10,670 nucleotides of DNA from Acidobacteriota bacterium (GTDB lineage: Bacteria; Acidobacteriota; Terriglobia; Versatilivoradales; Versatilivoraceae): the NCBI GenBank assembly GCA_026706225.1, contig JAPOZE010000395.1:1-10670 (forward strand). The letters run 5' to 3'. The notes below the pieces were generated by a model. That model made no database searches. It saw nothing but the letters and a program-made list of their open reading frames with translations, and had not been told where the DNA came from. The position numbers and the translations under genes are program-made. Shown here piece after piece: positions 5,565 to 10,670 of this stretch; positions within the stretch are counted from its first letter, which is position 1, and each line of letters starts with the position of its first letter.

Positions 5565-7934
5565 ATGACGGTTGTGGAATTCTCCCGTCGAATAGGCTGG
5601 GCGGGTCTGGGCTTGGTTTGCCTGGCCTGGCTCTGGACCTCGGCCGGCCACACCCTATCCGGCCAAAACTCCACCAACCCCCCGCTCTCCTCCCAAGTCT
5701 GCCAATCCTGCCATGCCGAGATCTACCGGAGCTATGGGGAAGTGGCCATGGCCCGCTCCTTCTACCGGCCTTCTCCGGACAACGTGATCGAGGACTACAC
5801 CCGGGAGAACCACTTCCACCACGCTCCCTCCAATCGGCATTACCGGATGGTGCAGCGGGAGGGGCGCTTCTTCCAGAGGCGCTACCGGCTCGACTCCGAC
5901 GGAAACGAGAAAAATGTCCTGGAACGGGAGGTGAACTGGATCATCGGTTCAGGCGAGCACGCCCGCAGCTACCTGAGCCTGGATGACGGGGGTGTGCTGC
6001 GGCAGTTGCCGGTGACCTGGTATCCGCAGATTCAGCGCTGGGGGATGAGCCCCGGCTACGACCGCCCGGACCACGAAGACTTCGGCCGGCAGGTCACCCA
6101 CTCCTGCCTCTTCTGTCACAACGGCTATCCGCTGCTCCCGGAGCCCTCGGATCGCTATGGTCAAAGAAACGTTTTCAGGTCGGAACTCCCCTCCGGCATC
6201 GGTTGCCACCGTTGCCACGGCCCGGGCGCCGATCACGTGAAGCTGGCGTCGAGCGGAACGGCCGCGGCCGGACAGATCCGCCAGTCCATTGTCAATCCGG
6301 CCAGGCTGAGTCCCGAGCGGCAGCTCGATGTCTGTTTGCAGTGTCACCTGGAAGCGGCGGCGGCGGCGCCGCGGTTCAGGCGGTCGGGCCGCCCGGTCTA
6401 TTCCTTCAAACCGGGGGAGTCCCTGGCGGATTACATCGTCCACTTCGATCTTGGCGACCCCGACTCAGGGCACCCGCTCGATCGTTTCGAGATCGACAGC
6501 GCCGGCTACCGCATGCGGCAGTCGGCCTGCTTCCGCCAGAGCCGGGGCGCCCTGACCTGCACCACCTGCCATGACCCCCACCGCAAGCTGCGAGGGGAAG
6601 AGGCCTTGAGGCACTACCGGGAACGCTGCCTGAGTTGCCACAACCGGCCCTCGACCGCTGTCCATGGAGAGACGCCTCCCGGCGATTGCACCGCTTGCCA
6701 CATGCCCAAGCGGCGGGCTCAGGACGTGGTGCATGCGGTCATGACCGATCACCTGATTCAGAGGGGCCCTCCCGGGCCGAAACTGCTGGCGCCATTGACG
6801 GAAGACCATTCCCCAAAGAAGGAGCAGCCGCAGTTGTACTTTCCCCGGTCGCTGTCCGGGTGGGAAAGAGATCTCTACCTGGGGATGGCCGAGGTGCAGA
6901 CTCCGGGAAGCCTGCGGCAAGGTCTGGACCGGCTCACGGCAACCCTGGAGCGAAAGAGCGCTCCCTTCGCCGAGCCCTGGGTCAAGTTGGCCATGGCCCA
7001 GGCAAAGACCGGGGCCTACGATGCGGCTCGGGCCAGCCTGGAACGAGCGCTGGACATCGATCCCGACAGCCCCATCGCCCGCTTCAACCTGGCCGAGGCG
7101 ATGCGGCGACAGGGGCAATACGCGGCCGCAATGGAGCAATACCGGAGGACGCTGGCGCTCGACCCAAACTATGCCAAGGCCCATCTGGGACTGGGGCTGG
7201 TCAACCGGCGGCAGGGCCGCCCGGCCGTGGAATCGTTCCGGCGGGCTTTGCAGTCCGATCCGCTGCTGGCGGAGGCCCACCTCGGTCTGGGGCGGGAATC
7301 CCTGGAGAAGCGGCGGGCAGCCGAGGCGGCTCGCCATTTTCTCCAGGCACTGCGGGTGGATCCGGACAGTGCCGAGGCCCACCTGAACCTGGGGTTGGCC
7401 CGGGCGCGACAGGGCTTTCAGGAGGAAGCCCTGGAGGCCTTTCGCCAGGCTGCCGCCCAGGATCCCGCTTCCCCTGAAGCCCATTACAACCTGGGCGTAG
7501 CTCTGGCCCGGAAGGGCCGCATCCAGGAAGCTCTGCCGTTCTTCCGGCAGGCGGTCCGCCTGAAGCCGGAGGACGCCGAAGCCCACTCCAACCTGGGAAT
7601 GGCCTACAGCCAACTGGGCCGGTTGGAGGATGCCGTTGCAGCCTTCCGCCAAGCCGTGCGCCTGCGGCCCGATTCAGCCAGGGCCTACGTCAACCTGGGC
7701 CTGACCCAGGCCCGCCTGGGCCGCACCCGGGAGGCCATCGAGGCCCTGTCCCGAAGCGCGAGCCTCTCCCCCCGAAATGCCGAAGTCCGGCTCCACCTGG
7801 GCCTGGTCTACCTGAGTGCGGGCGATAGGGCCTCGGCGGAGGCGCAGGCTGAAATCCTGCAGGAATTGGACCCGGAACAGGCCAAGGTGTTGGCGGAACG
7901 CATCCGCGAAAGTGATCCGGCAGGGCCACCCTAG
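5565..7934 (+). CDS. Seven-heme c-type cytochrome fused to about nine TPRs (789 aa)
   Basis: A signal peptide is clear (RR at 8-9, hydrophobic core about 11-25, Ala-Gly region near 27), as c-heme attachment in the periplasm requires. Seven CXXCH motifs are present: CQSCH 46, CLFCH 181, CHRCH 214, CLQCH 257, CTTCH 332, CLSCH 355 and CTACH 375. His390 and His396 in the DVVHAVMTDH segment, and the HFHH cluster near 83-86, could be distal heme ligands. Residues about 465-775 form nine near-consensus TPR units (AEAHLNLGLARARQG type); the third is about two residues short. This resembles multiheme cytochromes of the c554/doubled-CXXCH kind, here joined to a protein-binding solenoid. Electron transfer is likely, but partner and substrate are unknown. 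The start ATG has only a weak ribosome-binding site, so translation may depend on the upstream gene. The stop codon overlaps that of the opposing gene. Confidence 0.9.
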   Translation: MTVVEFSRRIGWAGLGLVCLAWLWTSAGHTLSGQNSTNPPLSSQVCQSCHAEIYRSYGEVAMARSFYRPSPDNVIEDYTRENHFHHAPSNRHYRMVQREGRFFQRRYRLDSDGNEKNVLEREVNWIIGSGEHARSYLSLDDGGVLRQLPVTWYPQIQRWGMSPGYDRPDHEDFGRQVTHSCLFCHNGYPLLPEPSDRYGQRNVFRSELPSGIGCHRCHGPGADHVKLASSGTAAAGQIRQSIVNPARLSPERQLDVCLQCHLEAAAAAPRFRRSGRPVYSFKPGESLADYIVHFDLGDPDSGHPLDRFEIDSAGYRMRQSACFRQSRGALTCTTCHDPHRKLRGEEALRHYRERCLSCHNRPSTAVHGETPPGDCTACHMPKRRAQDVVHAVMTDHLIQRGPPGPKLLAPLTEDHSPKKEQPQLYFPRSLSGWERDLYLGMAEVQTPGSLRQGLDRLTATLERKSAPFAEPWVKLAMAQAKTGAYDAARASLERALDIDPDSPIARFNLAEAMRRQGQYAAAMEQYRRTLALDPNYAKAHLGLGLVNRRQGRPAVESFRRALQSDPLLAEAHLGLGRESLEKRRAAEAARHFLQALRVDPDSAEAHLNLGLARARQGFQEEALEAFRQAAAQDPASPEAHYNLGVALARKGRIQEALPFFRQAVRLKPEDAEAHSNLGMAYSQLGRLEDAVAAFRQAVRLRPDSARAYVNLGLTQARLGRTREAIEALSRSASLSPRNAEVRLHLGLVYLSAGDRASAEAQAEILQELDPEQAKVLAERIRESDPAGPP

Positions 7935-9649
7935 GCAGCAGACGACTTATAGTTCAAGTGGATCTCCACGCTCTGCACCACCAGAGGCGGCCTTAGCCGT
8001 GCATCCCGCTTCAGCAGGCGAACCTGGACCACGTGGGTGCCCCGGGCGGCCTGTTCCGGCCGCAGCTTCCACACCAGCCAACAGTCTTCAGCCACGTCGG
8101 AGGGGTTGTCCGGGTCCTCTGCGGCCACGTTGCGTACCTGAGGCTGGGGCAGCAGGGCGCCGTCCAGGCTGACTTCGACCTTGTCCTTGACCGAGCGGTG
8201 TTTCAGTTCCACCTGCAGCTCGGCGGTCTTGAGGTTTCCTTCGCCAGCTTCCTGGACGGTGTCGTCGTAGACCTTGACGTGGAAGCGGGGGCCTTCCTCC
8301 GTCAGGGTCCGGTAAAGCGCCACCGGGGTCTCTCCATAGAGGCGGTCGTGTAGGTCGGCGCCGGCCCAGTTGCCTTCCTTGGGCTCGCTGAAGGGCCAGC
8401 CGCCGATGTAGCGGTGCAGGGCCCCGTAGACCTTGTCGGTTCCCTTGAGGGTCCCGAGCGATCCCACGGTCGTCAGCAGCGGCCGGCGGGTCTTCTCGTT
8501 GGCGTGCCAGTTGAAGCAGTAGATGCCGTCGGCCCCGCGTTCCCAGTAGCCGGTGGCGGCGGCCCGCACCATGGCCTCATGCCACTCCCGGGCGGGCTTC
8601 AGGCCCTGGTGGGGGCCCCAGAAGCCGCTGTCGAAGCCGGGATAAAAGCGGATTCCGGTGCCCTTCAGCAGGTCGAGGAAGGCTTCCACCTCCACGCCGT
8701 AGTCGGTCAGGGCCCCGCCTCCGGCAGTCATCATGTCGCAGAGATCTTCCCGGACCCAGGTCTTCAGGTCGTAGCCGATGCGCCGGCAGGCCTCCATGGT
8801 GGTGGCCACCCGCACCGCAACGTAGAACGGCCTGCCCCTCTCCCGGGCCAGGCGGCGGGTCATGGAGCGCAAGGCCCGCTGCAGGTCGGTCAGGGTATAG
8901 CTGAGGCGCTGGGCGTCATCCAGGGGCAGGTGGAACGCGTGGCGCTGCCAGTCCAGCTCGACACCGTCCCAGTCGGCCAGCTTGCAGACCTCGGTGACGC
9001 TCTGCAGGCGGAGTTCCCGGATCTCGGGGATGGCGAAGTTCCAGGAGGCCGCGAACCACCTGGGAGCCTGGCGGGGTCCCAGGCACCACTCCGGGTGCTG
9101 CTTGCGCAGGGGAGTCAGGCCTTCGATGCTGGCCTCGGCCATGTCCTCGAGCTGCAGGCCGTTGAAGTGGTTGTCGTTCATTCGGATGGAGGCGTAGACA
9201 TGCATTCCCAGCTCATGACCTCGCTTCACCAGGGCGGCATAGGGATTCTCGCCCTTGCGCAGCAGCTCCCGGATGCCTTCGTTGTGCCGCATGGACCGCA
9301 CCGTGTCGTAGAGGCGGCCCTGGGAGTCGCCCGCCATTTCGATGGTCTCGGAAGGCCACTTGGCCTCGTGTTCGCCGGTGCACCAGAAGTGAGCCCCCAC
9401 CTGGGTATCCTTCATGGGGGCGTAGGCTTTCTCCACGAACTGCTCCACCGATTGCGGGTACTCGGAGTAATCGTGAGGAGCCCCGTCCCAGTTGTAGATG
9501 ACAGGGTAGGCCGGTGGCCTGTCTTTGACGGACCCTTGGGAAGACATGCTTGCGGCCTTTCCCTGTAGTGGAAAATCGGCCATGGACCCTCCCCAGGCCG
9601 CCATGCCCAGGGCTCCCGTTTCCAGGAAGGTTCGTCGGTTGAATTCCAT
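7931..9649 (-). CDS. Tat-exported GHL10-like glycoside hydrolase-family protein (572 aa)
   Basis: The N-terminus NRRTFLE (residues 4-10), followed by a Gly/Ala/Met-rich hydrophobic stretch, is a twin-arginine signal, so the folded protein is exported, perhaps with a cofactor or metal. ATG 9649 is supported by AAGGAGT (9657-9663 on this strand) seven bases upstream. Residues about 48-400 look like a TIM barrel of the glycosyl-hydrolase-like 10 (DUF187) type: GHELGMHVYASIRMND near 144-159, DWDGVELDW at 226-234 with E231 and D233 as acidic candidates, YVAVRVATTMEACRR, RFYPGFDSGFWG and GADGIYCFNWHAN. A C-terminal beta-rich region (about 430-570) may be an accessory domain. Polysaccharide or glycoconjugate cleavage is an inference; the substrate cannot be read from sequence. 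It is convergent with the cytochrome gene and no terminator lies between them. Confidence 0.85.
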   Translation of the reverse strand: MEFNRRTFLETGALGMAAWGGSMADFPLQGKAASMSSQGSVKDRPPAYPVIYNWDGAPHDYSEYPQSVEQFVEKAYAPMKDTQVGAHFWCTGEHEAKWPSETIEMAGDSQGRLYDTVRSMRHNEGIRELLRKGENPYAALVKRGHELGMHVYASIRMNDNHFNGLQLEDMAEASIEGLTPLRKQHPEWCLGPRQAPRWFAASWNFAIPEIRELRLQSVTEVCKLADWDGVELDWQRHAFHLPLDDAQRLSYTLTDLQRALRSMTRRLARERGRPFYVAVRVATTMEACRRIGYDLKTWVREDLCDMMTAGGGALTDYGVEVEAFLDLLKGTGIRFYPGFDSGFWGPHQGLKPAREWHEAMVRAAATGYWERGADGIYCFNWHANEKTRRPLLTTVGSLGTLKGTDKVYGALHRYIGGWPFSEPKEGNWAGADLHDRLYGETPVALYRTLTEEGPRFHVKVYDDTVQEAGEGNLKTAELQVELKHRSVKDKVEVSLDGALLPQPQVRNVAAEDPDNPSDVAEDCWLVWKLRPEQAARGTHVVQVRLLKRDARLRPPLVVQSVEIHLNYKSSAA

Positions 9650-9679
9650 TTTGGGGACTCCTTGTCTTCTGCGTGACTG

Positions 9680-9696
9680 CTCACCGGAAGGGTGAG
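9680..9696 (-). promoter_or_regulatory. Leader hairpin upstream of the Tat-exported gene
   Basis: CTCACC (9680-9685) and GGTGAG (9691-9696) form a perfect six-base stem around a five-base loop, 17 bases upstream of the Shine-Dalgarno of the minus-strand gene. It could affect mRNA stability or serve as a protein site. No known riboswitch is recognised. Confidence 0.35.
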
Positions 9697-9709
9697 ATCA
9701 GCCGCGGTC

Positions 9710-9719
9710 GTTCCGGAAC
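9710..9719. promoter_or_regulatory. Perfect 10-bp palindrome, possible operator
   Basis: GTTCCGGAAC is fully self-complementary. It lies between the leader hairpin and a weak promoter candidate for the minus-strand gene (-10-like TACAGT at 9749-9754, -35-like TTGCCC at 9771-9776, 16-base spacer). The position would suit a repressor dimer, but no regulator gene is nearby and chance occurrence is possible. Confidence 0.3.
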
Positions 9720-9790
9720 CAATAGCTTGGGAGTGCAGACGCCCGCACACTGTAGCACCAAAAGCCCAGAGGGCAAAAGAGTTATCCAAG

Positions 9791-9840
9791 AAGGGGCACG
9801 AAGGACCACCAAGGGCCGCGAAGAAAGAAACAAAGAAAAA
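9791..9840. repeat. Purine-rich degenerate short repeats
   Basis: The stretch is a decayed series of units resembling CACGAAGGAC / CACCAAGGGC / CGCGAAGAAA, followed by A/G-rich sequence. It directly precedes the nested inverted repeats and probably belongs to the same intergenic element. No coding sequence is supported here. Confidence 0.45.
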
Positions 9841-9844
9841 CGAC

Positions 9845-9861
9845 GAACCACGAATGGACAC
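9845..9861 (+). repeat. Outer inverted repeat, left arm
   Basis: GAACCACGAATGGACAC is the reverse complement of 10161-10177 with one mismatch. The similarity continues inward to a CAAT(A)ATT block, but the right arm carries about ten extra bases there, an additional partial copy of the unit. Confidence 0.75.
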
Positions 9862-9935
9862 CAATAATTTGATTCATGAGTTGAGTGAGTTGAGGCGTTT
9901 GCAGGATTCGGCAGCGGGATCGTTGCAGGGAATGG

Positions 9936-9952
9936 CCACAAAAGGCACAAAA
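9936..9952 (+). repeat. Inner inverted repeat, left arm
   Basis: CCACAAAAGGCACAAAA is the reverse complement of 10010-10026 with one mismatch. A weaker match continues inward (ACACAAAAAG against the complement of CTTTTGTG-like sequence). The arm is nested inside the outer pair. Confidence 0.75.
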
Positions 9953-10009
9953 ACACAAAAAGATTGGAATATCGACAAGACTCGAAATCAGAAAAATTTG
10001 TTCTGTGAC

Positions 10010-10026
10010 TTTTGTGCTTTTTGTGG
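10010..10026 (-). repeat. Inner inverted repeat, right arm
   Basis: TTTTGTGCTTTTTGTGG pairs with 9936-9952 (16 of 17). The spacer of about 57 bases between the inner arms is AT-rich and holds no supported gene. Confidence 0.75.
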
Positions 10027-10160
10027 TGAACCCGCATGGCTCACCAGGTCTCACCCAATATTGAAAGCGGCAGAACATCACGTTTGCCGGCAAAATGACC
10101 TGTCCACTGCCAATTTTGCAAAAAGCCCGACGCATCATTACCGTTAATTGGTGTTCATTC

Positions 10161-10177
10161 GTGTCCATTTGTGGTTC
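10161..10177 (-). repeat. Outer inverted repeat, right arm
   Basis: GTGTCCATTTGTGGTTC pairs with 9845-9861 (16 of 17). It is preceded at 10147-10160 by GGTGTTCATTC-type sequence, a partial second copy of the same unit. On one strand it translates as the FIRVHLWF-type string that I recall in many spurious hypothetical proteins. Confidence 0.75.
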
Positions 10178-10306
10178 AAGTTCATACCAACGACCGGTCA
10201 TTTTTCCTTGAACGATCGGCAAGAAAGGGGGTGCGGCTGGTTTGAACTCCTCCGTCCCGCGGCCATGAAGCTCCGGCGTCGGTCACCATCCCCCGGCTCA
10301 TCCTCA

Positions 10307-10334
10307 TTGCGGACGGGGGTATTTGTCATAGAAT
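10307..10334 (+). promoter_or_regulatory. Candidate promoter for the putative lipoprotein gene
   Basis: TAGAAT (10329-10334, five of six to the -10 consensus) sits 16 bases after TTGCGG (10307-10312, three of six to -35). It lies about 35 bases upstream of ATG 10369. The -10 is good and the -35 is weak. Confidence 0.35.
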
Positions 10335-10357
10335 GGTGGTGCTATCCATTACCACTC

Positions 10358-10364
10358 GAGGAGT
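10358..10364 (+). promoter_or_regulatory. Shine-Dalgarno GAGGAGT that fixes the lipoprotein start
   Basis: GAGGAGT ends four bases before ATG 10369. This favours 10369 over the in-frame ATG at 10333, which overlaps the candidate -10 box and would add 12 residues before the signal peptide. Confidence 0.65.
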
Positions 10365-10368
10365 CGTC

Positions 10369-10629
10369 ATGAGGAGACCATCGGGGATTCGCCTGCTGTG
10401 TCTTGCAGTGATGCTGGCGGGGGCGCCGGCTTGCCTGCTCGAGGAGGAACGGCCGCGGGTGGCTATCGTGGTGGGCGGCGAGGCAAGCGAACTGGAGAGC
10501 TTGGCGGCTTCGGAGCTGGCCTCCATGCTGGAGAAGCTGTTCGAGGTGTCGGCCGCGGTGGGAACGGCTGCCGGGGACGAGGCCCGGGCGGTTATCCTGG
10601 TCGGGCGTCCCCAAACTAGGGCCTGTTAA
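10369..10629 (+). CDS. N-terminal fragment of putative lipoprotein, alpha-glucuronidase-N-like; truncated by apparent IS
   Basis: Only about 84 native codons remain before the frame runs into insertion-sequence-like DNA and stops (TAA, 10627-10629). Residues 1-22 form a signal peptide (RR-rich start, LLCLAVMLAG core) ending at APAC, an imperfect lipobox that suggests lipid anchoring. Residues about 28-84 (VAIVVGGEASELESLAASEL, then MLEKLFEV and ARAVILVGRPQT) match the pattern of GH67 N-terminal-like domains: a beta strand, then A..EL...LE, then a V.VG.P.T strand. Such domains precede large catalytic or DUF4838-type regions, so most of the gene is missing here. The remainder may resume beyond the window on the far side of the element. 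It is probably non-functional as it stands. Family assignment is tentative. Confidence 0.6.
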   Translation: MRRPSGIRLLCLAVMLAGAPACLLEEERPRVAIVVGGEASELESLAASELASMLEKLFEVSAAVGTAAGDEARAVILVGRPQTRAC

Positions 10630-10670
10630 CACTAGCGAAGCGCCTCGAAGATGAGGGCAAACAGGATGAA
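10619..10670 (-). mobile_element. Terminus of an insertion sequence (probably IS5-like), truncated by window end
   Basis: The lipoprotein frame ends abruptly at a CTAG (10616-10619), immediately followed by GGCCTGTTAACACTAG, a terminal-inverted-repeat-like sequence. Just inside it, a minus-strand frame ends at 10632, only about 12 bases from the tip, as expected for a compact IS. CTAG is a common target of IS5-group elements (YTAR). The other end and the target duplication lie outside the window, so family and exact boundary (10619 or 10620) are inferred. Confidence 0.5.
10632..10670 (-). CDS. Transposase C-terminus (last 12 codons visible)
   Basis: On the minus strand the frame runs from the window edge to a TAG at 10634-10632 and encodes FILFALIFEALR. 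The short hydrophobic, aromatic tail near the element tip resembles the C-termini of IS4/IS5-type transposases. Twelve residues cannot establish the family, and the call rests mainly on its position beside the terminal-repeat-like sequence. Confidence 0.4.
   Translation of the reverse strand, partial: FILFALIFEALR

Larger units (their letters stand above)
9650..10368. other. Long non-coding interval between two divergent genes
   Basis: This 719-base stretch holds the leader of the minus-strand Tat gene (9650-9780), degenerate purine-rich repeats, the nested inverted repeats (9845-10177) and a promoter region for the rightward lipoprotein gene (about 10300-10368). The longest open frames across it have Trp/His/Lys-rich, family-less translations and no ribosome-binding site, and they read straight through the repeat arms. 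I see no tRNA or known structured RNA. Confidence 0.6.

Noticed and set aside
6465..7652. 395-codon minus-strand open frame inside the cytochrome-TPR gene
   Set aside because: It mirrors the TPR repeats and CXXCH region on the other strand; the plus-strand frame has clear motifs and this one has none.
8414..9568. 384-codon plus-strand open frame opposite the Tat-exported gene
   Set aside because: Its translation is Gly/His/Val-rich without domains or a ribosome-binding site, while the minus-strand gene has a Tat signal and a barrel-like pattern.
9692..10147. 151-codon open frame across the repeat region
   Set aside because: It reads through the inverted repeat arms, its composition is unlike the other genes and it has no recognisable family; judged non-coding.
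9791..10180. CRISPR array
   Set aside because: Repeats are few, inverted rather than direct, and not evenly spaced; no cas gene is present.
10192..10207. GACCGGTC palindrome followed by ATTTTTCC as a terminator
   Set aside because: An eight-base palindrome without a loop makes a poor RNA hairpin, and no gene ends nearby on that strand.

Overview
The window is GC-rich bacterial DNA. By eye, the coding lines I counted are near two thirds G+C, and several intergenic stretches are clearly lower. Two tandem, secreted proteins of the 'VWFA-related Acidobacterial domain' type (TIGR03436-like), TPR-rich envelope proteins and a Tat-exported glycosidase-like protein point to Acidobacteriota or a close relative. 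This is inferred from family knowledge; no rRNA or marker gene is present.

Layout, left to right. Positions 1-1347 are the 3' part of a VWFA-related gene whose start lies outside the window. Positions 1348-1937 hold a frameshifted Phd-type antitoxin remnant with no toxin, a pair of overlapping GC hairpins and a good sigma70-like promoter. Positions 1938-4190 are a complete second VWFA-related gene, a close paralogue of the first. Positions 4356-5474 encode a secreted protein with a carboxypeptidase-regulatory-like domain followed by TPRs. Positions 5565-7934 encode a secreted c-type cytochrome with seven CXXCH motifs fused to about nine TPRs. These four genes all read rightwards.

Positions 7931-9649 carry a convergent gene for a Tat-exported, GHL10-like TIM-barrel protein. 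Its stop codon overlaps the cytochrome stop in one CTAG. Positions 9650-10368 are non-coding and hold leader elements of the Tat gene, then an unusual AT-richer region of nested inverted repeats. Positions 10369-10618 begin a putative lipoprotein with an alpha-glucuronidase-N-terminal-like domain. It is cut off after about 84 codons by what looks like the end of an insertion sequence that runs out of the window.

Working together (inference): all the intact products carry export signals. The rightward block may form a periplasmic or cell-surface module in which VWFA and TPR proteins act as scaffolds around a multiheme electron carrier. The right-hand genes look like a separate glycan-processing locus that is being broken up by a mobile element.
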